Shown: positions 1 to 6,238, numbered from the stretch's first letter. The stretch: 8,276 bases of DNA from an uncultured Streptococcus sp. (GCA_902470035.1 CABREZ010000066.1:1-8276); one strand, 5' to 3'. Translations and numbers: made by a program. Notes: generated by a model not told the origin, from the letters alone.

Positions 1-531
1 TCAGAAAGCTTGACAGACCGCTTCTGTCGCCTGGATACGGAGAAATTTGGGAAGGTTCCGGATATCACAGATAAGGAATACTACACCAACAGTTTTCACT
101 ACGATGTCCGCAAGAACCCAACCCCATTTGAGAAGCTGGACTTTGAAAAAGTCTATCCAGAAGCAGGGGCTTCCGGTGGCTTTATCCACTATTGTGAGTA
201 TCCAGTTCTCCAACAAAATCCAAAAGCCCTTGAGGCGGTTTGGGATTATGCCTATGACCGGGTTGGCTATCTAGGAACCAATACGCCAATTGACCGTTGC
301 TATAAGTGTGACTTCGAAGGGGACTTCACACCAACCGAGCGGGGCTTCACTTGCCCAAACTGTGGCAATAGTGATCCTAAAACAGTAGACGTTGTTAAAC
401 GGACCTGTGGCTATCTTGGAAACCCACAAGCTCGCCCCATGGTCAATGGACGCCACAAGGAAATTGCTGCGCGTGTCAAACACATGAATGGGTCCACGAT
501 CAAATCAGCTGGACACCAATTGACAGATTAG
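1..531 (+). CDS. nrdD: Anaerobic ribonucleoside-triphosphate reductase, C-terminal part (5' end outside window)
   Basis: Class III ribonucleotide reductase reduces NTPs to dNTPs without oxygen, using a glycyl radical installed by NrdG. The frame is open from the first base, so this is the C-terminal 176 residues of a protein of about 730. Visible signatures are the paired zinc cysteines CYKC (codons at 298-309) and CPNC (352-363), followed by the glycyl-radical motif RTCGYLG, where the radical glycine is the GGC codon at 409-411. The tail RPMVNGRHKEIAARVKH is typical of the family. The TTG at position 10 is merely an in-frame leucine codon, not a start. The gene sits upstream of its activase nrdG (1778-2368) with three small genes in between, a streptococcal arrangement. 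The identification is secure; the promoter and any NrdR boxes lie outside the window. Confidence 0.97.
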   Translation, partial: SESLTDRFCRLDTEKFGKVPDITDKEYYTNSFHYDVRKNPTPFEKLDFEKVYPEAGASGGFIHYCEYPVLQQNPKALEAVWDYAYDRVGYLGTNTPIDRCYKCDFEGDFTPTERGFTCPNCGNSDPKTVDVVKRTCGYLGNPQARPMVNGRHKEIAARVKHMNGSTIKSAGHQLTD

Positions 532-533
532 AA

Positions 534-587
534 AAGGAAGATTATGGGAAAATACCAACTAAGGAAGATTATGGGAAAATACCAATT
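534..587 (+). repeat. 27-bp tandem duplication carrying RBS and start codon
   Basis: Two head-to-tail 27-bp copies (534-560 and 561-587) differ only at the penultimate base (C in the first, T in the second). Each contains the Shine-Dalgarno AAGGAAG, a 3-nt spacer and ATG GGA AAA TAC CAA. Because 27 is a multiple of three, both starts are in the same open frame of the following small gene. The near identity points to a recent slippage or unequal-exchange duplication. Confidence 0.93.
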
Positions 588-711
588 AGACGATAAAGGC
601 AAGGCCCAGGTTCAACGATTCCACGAAAAGCATTCGACAGGTGGAATCAATAAAAAAGACCGGGTAGCTAGCCTGAGAGAGCAATTTTTAAAAAAAGCTA
701 AGAAAAAATAA
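544..711 (+). CDS. Small basic protein of unknown function in the nrd cluster (55 aa; 46 aa from second start)
   Basis: The open frame begins 12 nt after nrdD. It has two in-frame ATGs, at 544 and 571, each preceded by the same AAGGAAG ribosome binding site through a tandem duplication. The product from the second start begins MGKYQLDDKGKAQVQRF and is probably the ancestral 46-residue form; the first start adds MGKYQLRKI. The protein is hydrophilic and strongly basic at the end (FLKKAKKK), with no membrane segment or cysteines. A similar short hypothetical protein follows nrdD in pneumococcus as far as I recall, which supports it being a real gene. Position suggests co-expression with the anaerobic reductase, but no function can be inferred. 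It is too short to be caught by usual length cut-offs. Confidence 0.8.
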   Translation: MGKYQLRKIMGKYQLDDKGKAQVQRFHEKHSTGGINKKDRVASLREQFLKKAKKK

Positions 712-735
712 AAGTGAGAGTTCGCTCTCGCTTTT
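710..735 (+). terminator. Hairpin with UUCG loop after the small nrd-cluster gene
   Basis: AAAAGTGAGAG (710-720) pairs with CTCTCGCTTTT (725-735) through 11 pairs including one G-U, closing a TTCG tetraloop. The stem overlaps the stop codon of the preceding gene and ends in TTTT followed by CTCGT, a short U-tract. It may be a leaky terminator, or an mRNA-stabilising or processing hairpin, separating nrdD and the small gene from the GNAT/nrdG genes. No clear new promoter is seen before 757, so some read-through is needed. Confidence 0.7.
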
Positions 736-756
736 CTCGTATGGGGGGAGGTAAAG

Positions 757-1257
757 ATGGAACTACGCAGACCGACTCTAGCAGATAAAGAAACTGTATT
801 AGACATGATGGCAGAGTTTGAAGCGAATCAATCAGCTCACGATGGCGGATTTTGGGATGCTGAGAATTTTGTTTATGAAGAGTGGTTGGAAAGTAATCAG
901 AATCATGAAATGGGGATTAATTTGCCTGAAGGGTGGGTGCCTGATATTCAGTTAGTTGCTTTTTCGAGAGATGGACAAGCCGTAGGGTTTCTCAATCTGA
1001 GATTGCGTCTTAGTGACTATTTGCTGGAGGTAGGTGGTCATATTGGCTATAGTATCCGTCCCTCTGCGCGTGGGCAAGGATTGGCAAAAGAGCAGCTGCG
1101 GCAAGGATTGCAAGTAGCCAAAAGTAAAAATATCAAACGTGCTTTAGTGACTTGTGATAGTGACAATGCTGCCAGTCGAGCAGTGATTCTGACTAATGGC
1201 GGAGCTTTAGAGGATGTTCGAGGCGGGAAAGAGCGCTATTGGATTGATTTAGATTGA
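757..1257 (+). CDS. GNAT-family N-acetyltransferase, first of a tandem pair
   Basis: This is a 166-residue predicted acetyl-CoA-dependent transferase of unknown substrate. The acetyl-CoA pyrophosphate loop is visible as GYSIRPSARGQGLA (residues 97-110; R-x-x-G-x-A), preceded by the beta-strand VGGHIG. It is followed by the late GNAT segment VTCDSDNAASRAVI (131-144), which resembles the N-x-x-S-x-x-x family pattern. An N-terminal NLPEGWVPDIQ block (55-65) is shared with the next gene. Start ATG 757 follows a strong SD (GGGGGGAGG, 743-751). It lies in the nrdD-nrdG interval and is 9 nt from its paralogue. Streptococci commonly have an acetyltransferase here, but a link to nucleotide reduction is only positional. 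Confidence 0.9.
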   Translation: MELRRPTLADKETVLDMMAEFEANQSAHDGGFWDAENFVYEEWLESNQNHEMGINLPEGWVPDIQLVAFSRDGQAVGFLNLRLRLSDYLLEVGGHIGYSIRPSARGQGLAKEQLRQGLQVAKSKNIKRALVTCDSDNAASRAVILTNGGALEDVRGGKERYWIDLD

Positions 1258-1266
1258 GGAAAGTTT

Positions 1267-1812
1267 ATGAAGTTACAACGACCAACTTTAGAAGATAAAG
1301 ACGCGATTTTAGAGATGATTGCTGAGTTCGATGCTGCAAAATCCTATATGCACGGTGGCATGGGCTCCACTTGGAAGCGAGCAAAGGATTTTGCGGATTG
1401 GTTGCGAATCGTAGAGCAGCAGGAGGATACTGAGAATCTGCCAGAAGGCTGGGTTCCTACCATTCAATTTTTATCCTTTGATGAGACTGGCTACCCTCTG
1501 GGCTTTTTAGCCCTGCGCTTGTCCTTGAATGACAAATTATTTGTAGAGGGTGGTCACATTGGCTATTCCATCCGGCCCAGTCAACGCAGAAAGGGCTTGG
1601 CTAAGTTGCAGCTAGAGCTAGGACTAGCAGAGGCTCGAAAGCAAGGATTGGAACGAGTACTGATTACCTGTGATGAAGACAACGAAGCCAGTCGTCGCAC
1701 CATTCTCTCTGCTGGCGGTGTTTACGAAAACACAATCGACAGAAGTCAGCGCTACTGGATTGATTTGGAGGATGAAGATGAACAATCCCAAACCTCAAGA
1801 ATGGAAAAGTAA
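1267..1812 (+). CDS. GNAT-family N-acetyltransferase, second of a tandem pair, overlapping nrdG
   Basis: This 181-residue paralogue of the preceding product shares the start (RPTLxDK), the NLPEGWVP block (57-64), GGHIGYSIRPS (95-105) and the ending RYWIDL. Its CoA loop is RRKGLA (107-112), followed by ITCDEDNEASRRTIL. SD GAGGA (1256-1260) overlaps the stop of the upstream gene, with ATG at 1267. After RYWIDL it carries an extra 13-residue acidic/polar tail (about EDEDEQSQTSRMEK) lacking in the first copy. That tail is encoded by the bases that also hold the nrdG ribosome binding site and first codons, so it may be a by-product of the overlap rather than a functional extension. The substrate is unknown. 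Confidence 0.9.
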   Translation: MKLQRPTLEDKDAILEMIAEFDAAKSYMHGGMGSTWKRAKDFADWLRIVEQQEDTENLPEGWVPTIQFLSFDETGYPLGFLALRLSLNDKLFVEGGHIGYSIRPSQRRKGLAKLQLELGLAEARKQGLERVLITCDEDNEASRRTILSAGGVYENTIDRSQRYWIDLEDEDEQSQTSRMEK

Positions 1813-2368
1813 GGAGCTGAGTAAAGGGCGAATCATTGACTATAAGGCCTTTAACTTTGTAGATGGCGAAGGTGTCCGCAACTCCCTTTATGTAGCGGGT
1901 TGCATGTTTCACTGCGAGGGCTGTTACAATGTAGCCACCTGGTCTTTTAACGCGGGTATTCCCTACACCAAAGAGTTAGAAGAACAGATCATGGCCGATT
2001 TGGCCCAACCCTATGTTCAGGGCTTGACCCTGCTTGGGGGGGAACCTTTTCTCAACACTGGTATCCTGCTGCCTTTGGTCAAGCGCGTGAAAAGAGAATT
2101 GCCTGACAAAGATATCTGGTCTTGGACCGGCTACACTTGGGAAGAAATGATGTTAGAAACGCCTGATAAACTGGAGCTCTTGTCGCTGATTGATATCCTG
2201 GTCGATGGACGGTATGATAAAAGCAAACGCAACCTCATGTTGCAGTTCCGAGGCTCTTCTAACCAGCGGATCATTGATGTTCAAAAATCATTGAAAGAAG
2301 GAAAGGTTGTCATCTGGGACAAGCTCAATGATGGCAAGGATTCCTATGAGCAAATAAAAAGAGACTAG
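1778..2368 (+). CDS. nrdG: Anaerobic ribonucleotide reductase activating protein (radical SAM)
   Basis: This 196-residue radical SAM activase uses a [4Fe-4S] cluster and S-adenosylmethionine to generate the glycyl radical on NrdD. The cluster motif C-x3-C-x2-C is C42, C46, C49 (CMFHCEGC), preceded by the FVDGEGVRNSLYVAG segment. The SAM-contacting GGEP motif is at 87-90, with a later ILVDGRYD. A longer open frame extends upstream, but ATG 1778 is chosen: GGAGG at 1767-1771 lies 6 nt before it, whereas ATG 1772 directly abuts the SD. The start is inside the acetyltransferase gene (35-bp overlap, different frame), implying translational coupling. The length equals that recalled for pneumococcal NrdG. 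Confidence 0.96.
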   Translation: MNNPKPQEWKSKELSKGRIIDYKAFNFVDGEGVRNSLYVAGCMFHCEGCYNVATWSFNAGIPYTKELEEQIMADLAQPYVQGLTLLGGEPFLNTGILLPLVKRVKRELPDKDIWSWTGYTWEEMMLETPDKLELLSLIDILVDGRYDKSKRNLMLQFRGSSNQRIIDVQKSLKEGKVVIWDKLNDGKDSYEQIKRD

Positions 2369-2481
2369 CACGAGTCGAATAGCCATTATAAAGATGGACT
2401 TTTCGTGATTTTTCAGTTTGCAAGAAGTGGGCTCTTTTTTCAGACAATTTCATTCTCACTGATAAAATTCAGAAGGATTCA

Positions 2482-2490
2482 TGGTATAAT
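2482..2490 (+). promoter_or_regulatory. Extended -10 promoter of thrC
   Basis: TGGTATAAT is a perfect TATAAT (2485-2490) with the TGn extension. No good TTGACA lies 16-18 bp upstream (2461-2466 is GATAAA), as is common when the extended -10 is present. The predicted start near 2497 gives a leader of about 60 nt before thrC. The same TGGTATAAT occurs before polA. Confidence 0.8.
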
Positions 2491-2500
2491 GGAATAGATT

Positions 2501-2530
2501 GTACGAAAGTTAGAGGAGTCTAATTCGTAT
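2501..2530 (+). promoter_or_regulatory. Leader hairpin in thrC 5' UTR
   Basis: TACGAA (2502-2507) and TTAGA (2510-2514) pair with TCTAA (2519-2523) and TTCGTA (2524-2529). This makes 11 pairs plus an outer G-U, with a 2-nt AG bulge and a GGAG loop. It begins a few bases after the predicted transcription start and is followed by TATTTT. It could act as a weak attenuator, a 5' stability stem, or (as DNA) the dyad of a repressor. There is no room for a T-box and no leader peptide rich in threonine codons is seen. Confidence 0.55.
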
Positions 2531-2557
2531 TTTAAGGAACAGAATGAGGAAATGTAC

Positions 2558-4042
2558 ATGACATTAATTTATCAATCAACGCGTGATGCGAAAAATACCG
2601 TAACAGCCAGTCAGGCGATTTTGCAAGGTTTGGCAACAGATGGCGGTTTGTTTACTCCAGTAAGCTATCCAAAGGTGGACTTGAATTTTGACACATTAAA
2701 AGATGCTTCTTACCAAGAAGTAGCTAAGCTTGTCTTGTCAGCTTTCTTGGATGACTTTACAGCAGAAGAGTTGGACTACTGTATCACCAACGCCTATGAC
2801 AGCAAGTTTGATACGCCAGCCATTGCTCCTCTTGTGAAACTTGATGGCCAATACAACTTGGAATTGTTCCACGGTTCAACCATTGCCTTTAAGGATATGG
2901 CCTTGTCTATCTTGCCATACTTTATGACAACAGCTGCCAAGAAACATGGCTTGGAAAACAAGATTGTCATCTTGACAGCGACGTCTGGAGACACTGGTAA
3001 AGCTGCCATGGCAGGTTTTGCGGATGTATCAGGAACTGAAATTATCGTCTTTTATCCAAAAGATGGTGTCAGCAAGGTCCAAGAGTTGCAAATGACCACT
3101 CAAACGGGCGAAAACACCCATGTTATCGCTATTGATGGAAACTTTGACGATGCTCAGACAAACGTGAAACATATGTTCAATGATGTGGTTCTTCGTGAGA
3201 AATTGGCAGCCAACAAGCTCCAGTTCTCATCAGCTAACTCTATGAATATTGGTCGTTTGGTCCCACAGATTGTCTATTATGTTTATGCCTACGCTCAGCT
3301 TGTTAAAACTGGCGAAATTAATGCAGGTGATAAGGTTAACTTCACCGTACCGACAGGAAACTTTGGAAATATCTTGGCTGCCTTTTATGCCAAACAAATC
3401 GGTCTACCAGTCGGCAAGTTAATCTGTGCTTCAAATGACAACAATGTCTTGACAGACTTCTTCAAAACTCGTGTTTATGACAAGAAGCGCGAGTTTAAAG
3501 TAACCACTAGCCCATCTATGGATATCTTGGTCTCTTCAAACTTGGAGCGCTTGATTTTCCATCTTTTGGGTAATGATGCGGTTAAGACAGCTGAACTCAT
3601 GAATGCTTTGAATAACCAAGGTCAGTATGAATTGACAGATTTTGATGCAGAGATTCTTGACCTCTTTGCAGCTGAGTATGCGACGGAAGCAGAAACCGCA
3701 GCAGAAATCAAGCGTGTCTACGAGGCAGATGCTTATATTGAGGACCCTCATACAGCAGTTGCTTCGGCCGTATATAAAAAATACCAAGCGGCGACAGGCG
3801 ATGAGGCTAAGACCGTGATTGCTTCAACAGCTAGCCCATATAAATTCCCAGTAGTTGCAGTAGAAGCTGTAACAGGGAAATCAGGCTTGACCGACTTTGA
3901 AGCTTTGGCTCAGTTGCACGAAATTTCAGGAGTGGCAGTGCCACCAGCAGTTGATGGCCTTGAAACAGCTCCAGTTCGTCACAAGACAACTGTTGCAGCG
4001 GCAGATATGCAATCAGCAGTAGAAACTTATCTAGGACTTTAA
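2558..4042 (+). CDS. thrC: Threonine synthase
   Basis: This PLP enzyme converts O-phospho-L-homoserine to L-threonine plus phosphate, the last step of threonine biosynthesis in the cytoplasm. It has 494 residues, the usual size of the longer, two-domain bacterial class. The PLP lysine is K112 in HGSTIAFKDMA; phosphate and cofactor contacts are visible as ATSGDTGKAA (S143-K148) and the glycine/asparagine loop TGNFGN (266-271). The N-terminal LATDGGLFTP is characteristic. ATG 2558 is preferred over ATG 2552 because the SD GAGGA (2546-2550) is 7 nt away from the former but only 1 nt from the latter. It is first in a unit with the MATE and HAD genes, and the sequence is nearly identical in style to pneumococcal ThrC. 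Confidence 0.97.
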   Translation: MTLIYQSTRDAKNTVTASQAILQGLATDGGLFTPVSYPKVDLNFDTLKDASYQEVAKLVLSAFLDDFTAEELDYCITNAYDSKFDTPAIAPLVKLDGQYNLELFHGSTIAFKDMALSILPYFMTTAAKKHGLENKIVILTATSGDTGKAAMAGFADVSGTEIIVFYPKDGVSKVQELQMTTQTGENTHVIAIDGNFDDAQTNVKHMFNDVVLREKLAANKLQFSSANSMNIGRLVPQIVYYVYAYAQLVKTGEINAGDKVNFTVPTGNFGNILAAFYAKQIGLPVGKLICASNDNNVLTDFFKTRVYDKKREFKVTTSPSMDILVSSNLERLIFHLLGNDAVKTAELMNALNNQGQYELTDFDAEILDLFAAEYATEAETAAEIKRVYEADAYIEDPHTAVASAVYKKYQAATGDEAKTVIASTASPYKFPVVAVEAVTGKSGLTDFEALAQLHEISGVAVPPAVDGLETAPVRHKTTVAAADMQSAVETYLGL

Positions 4043-4054
4043 AAGAGAGGAAGT

Positions 4055-4088
4055 AAACTCGGTTGGGAAACTAACTGAGTTTCTTTTC
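4055..4088 (+). terminator. Intergenic terminator/attenuator between thrC and the MATE gene
   Basis: AAACTCGGTT (4055-4064) pairs with AACTGAGTTT (4073-4082) over 10 pairs including one G-U, with an 8-nt loop, followed by CTTTTC. It is a typical streptococcal intrinsic terminator, placed only 4 nt before the MATE ribosome binding site. No promoter fits between it and the next gene, so it most likely gives partial termination, making thrC mRNA more abundant than the exporter mRNA. Confidence 0.8.
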
Positions 4089-4102
4089 ATCAGGAGGAAA
4101 GT

Positions 4103-5386
4103 GTGTCTCGTCAACAACAAGTGGATCGACAAATTTTAAGGATTGCCCTCCCTGCTATCGGAGAAAATTTCTTGCAAATGCTCATGGGGATGGTAGATAG
4201 CTACTTGGTTGCTCAGTTGGGTTTGGTCGCTGTCTCGGGTGTATCCGTCGCAGGCAATATCATTACGATTTACCAAGCTATTTTTATCGCTCTTGGAGCA
4301 GCGGTTGTGAGTCTCTTGTCCAAAAGTATGGGACAAAAAAATCGGCAGGCCATAGCTCGTCAAGCCACTGAGTCTATCAAAGTAACGGTTTTAATAAGTC
4401 TTGTTTTAGGGACTTTATCCCTCTGCTTTGGCAAGGAATTGATTTCCCTCTTGGGGGTTGAAGCAGCCGTTGCAGAAGCAGGAGGGATTTACTTATCGCT
4501 TGTCGGAGGAAGTATTTTGCTTTTGGGGCTGATGACGACTTTTGGAGCCCTAGTCCGTGTGGCCCACAATCCGCGAGTACCTATGTATGTCAGTTTGTTG
4601 ACCAATGTTTTAAATGCTCTGCTATCGAGCATCTTGATATTTGTTTTTGGGCTAGGCATCGCTGGGGCTGCCTTAGGAACGGTTCTCTCTCGCCTATTAG
4701 GGACTTACTTGCTCTGGCGTCAGGTTCAACTTCCCTTCGCTTCTTTTCGTTGGGGATTTGATCGAGATTTGCTCTCCCTGGCCTTGCCTGCTGCTGGTGA
4801 ACGCCTCATGATGCGAGCAGGGGATATTGTTATCATTGCTATGGTCGCTGTTTTTGGTACTAGAGCAGTAGCTGGGAATGCCATTGGGGAAGTCTTGACC
4901 CAGTTCAACTATATGCCGGCTTTTGGGATTGCGACAGCGACAGTCATGTTGGTTGCCAAAAGTTTGGGACAGAATGATTGGCAAGGGATCAAGCAAATCA
5001 CCAATCGGAGTTTCTGGCTCTCCTTTCTCGCCATGTTTCCCCTCGCCCTTACTATTTTCTTATTTGGAAGTCCTTTAACAGCCCTTTACACCAAGGATTC
5101 AGGAGCTCTTGCCGCTTCCTTATCCGTCATTTTGTTTTCCTTGCTTGGAACACCTCTGACAGCTGGAACGGTCATCTATACGGCTGTCTGGCAAGGTCTG
5201 GGTAACGCCCGCCTTCCTTTTTATGCGACCACGATCGGCATGTGGGTGATTCGGATTGGCTCAGGTTATCTGATGGGAGTTATCCTCGGTTGGGGCTTGC
5301 CAGGTATTTGGGCAGGTACCCTCTTGGATAATGGTTTTCGCTGGTTTTTCTTAAAAACGCTCTATCATCGGAAATGGAAGGAATAA
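4103..5386 (+). CDS. MATE-family multidrug/cation antiporter
   Basis: This 427-residue, almost wholly hydrophobic integral membrane protein has about 12 helices. It shows the two-fold MATE pseudo-repeat. LRIALPAIGENFLQMLMGMV with D32 in the first half corresponds to LSLALPAAGERLMMRAGD (225-242) in the second half. The inter-helix signatures SKSMGQKN (73-80) and AKSLGQND (285-292) also correspond. MATE proteins export cationic drugs or metabolites in exchange for Na+ or H+; the substrate here is unknown. It starts with GTG 4103, 5 nt after a perfect AGGAGG (4092-4097). It is followed 5 nt later by the HAD gene. A thrC-MATE-HAD order also occurs in pneumococcus as I recall; a role in amino-acid export is conceivable but unsupported. 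Confidence 0.93.
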   Translation: MSRQQQVDRQILRIALPAIGENFLQMLMGMVDSYLVAQLGLVAVSGVSVAGNIITIYQAIFIALGAAVVSLLSKSMGQKNRQAIARQATESIKVTVLISLVLGTLSLCFGKELISLLGVEAAVAEAGGIYLSLVGGSILLLGLMTTFGALVRVAHNPRVPMYVSLLTNVLNALLSSILIFVFGLGIAGAALGTVLSRLLGTYLLWRQVQLPFASFRWGFDRDLLSLALPAAGERLMMRAGDIVIIAMVAVFGTRAVAGNAIGEVLTQFNYMPAFGIATATVMLVAKSLGQNDWQGIKQITNRSFWLSFLAMFPLALTIFLFGSPLTALYTKDSGALAASLSVILFSLLGTPLTAGTVIYTAVWQGLGNARLPFYATTIGMWVIRIGSGYLMGVILGWGLPGIWAGTLLDNGFRWFFLKTLYHRKWKE

Positions 5387-5391
5387 AATGT

Positions 5392-6015
5392 ATGACACGA
5401 GCTTTTATTTGGGATTTGGATGGAACTCTTTTGGATTCTTATGAAGCTATTTTAGATGGGATTGCTGAGACTTATGCCTATTACTCTCTGGACTTTGACC
5501 GGGAAGCGGTCCATGCTTTTATTCTTCAACAATCCGTCCAGTCTTTGCTTGAAGACGTTGCTAGAGAACATGGCTTGGATGCGGAGGAGATGAATCGTTA
5601 TCGTGCTTCTAGCTTGCGTGAAAAAAACGCCCAAGTTCATCTGATGCAGGGGGCTAGAGACATTCTAGCTTGGGCTAAAGAGGAAGGAATTACCCAATTT
5701 GTCTATACCCACAAGGGGAAGAATGCTTACCCAATTCTCGAAGATTTAGGGATCCTATCCTATTTCCAAGAGATTGTCACAACAGACAATGGCTTTAGGA
5801 GAAAACCAGATCCAGAAGGAGTCGATTATCTAGTGGATAAGTACCAGTTGGATCGGAGCGAAACCTATTATATTGGAGATCGAACCTTGGATGTTGATCT
5901 GGCAGACAATGCAGGAATCGGGAGTATTAATTTTTTAGATTACAAGCCGGATATCAATCATGCGATTCAAAGTTTGGATGACATTCGCCTCTATTTTGAA
6001 GAAGAAAAAAGTTAA
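5392..6015 (+). CDS. HAD-superfamily hydrolase, phosphoglycolate phosphatase-like
   Basis: This 207-residue cytoplasmic phosphatase of the beta-phosphoglucomutase/Gph-like subfamily has all four HAD motifs. Motif I is DLDGT (nucleophile D8, acid/base D10). Motif II is T106 in VYTHKG. Motif III is K138 in RRKPDP. Motif IV is GDRTLDVD (D163, D167), which binds Mg2+. A helical cap lies between residues about 17 and 80. The exact substrate (a small phosphorylated metabolite) cannot be read from the sequence. ATG 5392 is chosen because AAGGAA (5378-5383) is 8 nt before it; an earlier in-frame ATG at 5374 lies inside the MATE gene and lacks an SD. The gene is probably co-transcribed with the exporter. 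Confidence 0.92.
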   Translation: MTRAFIWDLDGTLLDSYEAILDGIAETYAYYSLDFDREAVHAFILQQSVQSLLEDVAREHGLDAEEMNRYRASSLREKNAQVHLMQGARDILAWAKEEGITQFVYTHKGKNAYPILEDLGILSYFQEIVTTDNGFRRKPDPEGVDYLVDKYQLDRSETYYIGDRTLDVDLADNAGIGSINFLDYKPDINHAIQSLDDIRLYFEEEKS

Positions 6016-6103
6016 CTTATTTAACAAAGCAAGGCTTCTTTGTTGCTGGAATGGCGCTATGAAAAGAATCCGTAAACAATTTGTTTTGAAAATGAAATAA
6101 TTC

Positions 6104-6136
6104 CTTAAGAAATCTTTAAGATAAATCCGATATAAT
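6104..6136 (+). promoter_or_regulatory. Predicted CiaR-dependent promoter of the small RNA
   Basis: CTTAAG (6104-6109), 5 bp, then TTTAAG (6115-6120) matches the TTTAAG-N5-TTTAAG direct repeat described for CiaR, the response regulator of CiaRH, with one mismatch. The TATAAT at 6131-6136 lies 10 bp downstream, so the repeat covers the -35 position, where no TTGACA is present. This is the layout of activator-dependent csRNA promoters. Predicted start is at about 6142-6144. Confidence 0.8.
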
Positions 6137-6142
6137 AAAACC

Positions 6143-6238
6143 ATAAACAAAGACCTCCTAACTTTGTTTATGAAATCCTAAAACTTTTCTTTTTCATAAT
6201 AATCTCCCTAAAAGGCCACCAAATCCGGTGGTCTTTTA
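6143..6238 (+). ncRNA. csRNA-type small regulatory RNA (CiaR-dependent family)
   Basis: A transcript of about 95 nt is predicted. First comes a perfect 11-bp stem, CATAAACAAAG (6142-6152) with CTTTGTTTATG (6162-6172). Its 9-nt loop contains ACCTCCT (6153-6159), complementary to a consensus Shine-Dalgarno. Next is an unpaired stretch; CATAATAATCTCCCT (6195-6209) is the exact complement of an SD, a 6-nt spacer and an AUG, and the preceding pyrimidines extend it to AUG followed by A-rich codons. Last is a 10-bp terminator stem with TTTT. This matches the known csRNA plan: 5' stem-loop, SD/AUG-complementary linker, terminator, CiaR promoter. Family knowledge says these act in trans to repress translation, for example of comC in pneumococcus. 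The targets here are inferred only. No ORF of credible size lies within. Confidence 0.82.
6211..6237 (+). terminator. Terminator of the small RNA
   Basis: AAAGGCCACC (6211-6220) pairs with GGTGGTCTTT (6227-6236), 10 pairs with one G-U, around a 6-nt AAATCC loop, ending in a TTTT run. It forms the 3' stem-loop of the csRNA. Confidence 0.9.

Noticed and set aside
1670..1777. Longer N-terminal extension for NrdG from an upstream in-frame ATG
   Set aside because: It lies wholly inside the acetyltransferase gene, has no SD, and adds residues not found in NrdG proteins; ATG 1778 has GGAGG at ideal spacing.
2369..2440. Terminator after nrdG, suggested by the T6 run at 2435-2440
   Set aside because: The only stem before it is about 4 A-T-rich pairs (AAGA with TCTT); other pairings are interrupted by long bulges. 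Termination here is possible but not supported.
2491..2557. T-box or riboswitch controlling thrC
   Set aside because: The leader from the predicted start is only about 60 nt, with no T-box sequence and no known riboswitch fold.
4697..4996. Antisense open frame of about 99 codons within the MATE gene
   Set aside because: It overlaps a clearly coding MATE segment and its translation shows no domain or membrane pattern.
6023..6044. Inverted repeat AACAAAG with CTTTGTT after the HAD gene, as a terminator
   Set aside because: Seven weak pairs with an 8-nt loop and no T-tract afterwards. Its likeness to the csRNA 5' stem is noted but probably coincidental.
6059..6100. A 13-residue basic ORF (MKRIRKQFVLKMK)
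   Set aside because: It lacks a clear SD and promoter and is short enough to be chance in this A-rich gap.
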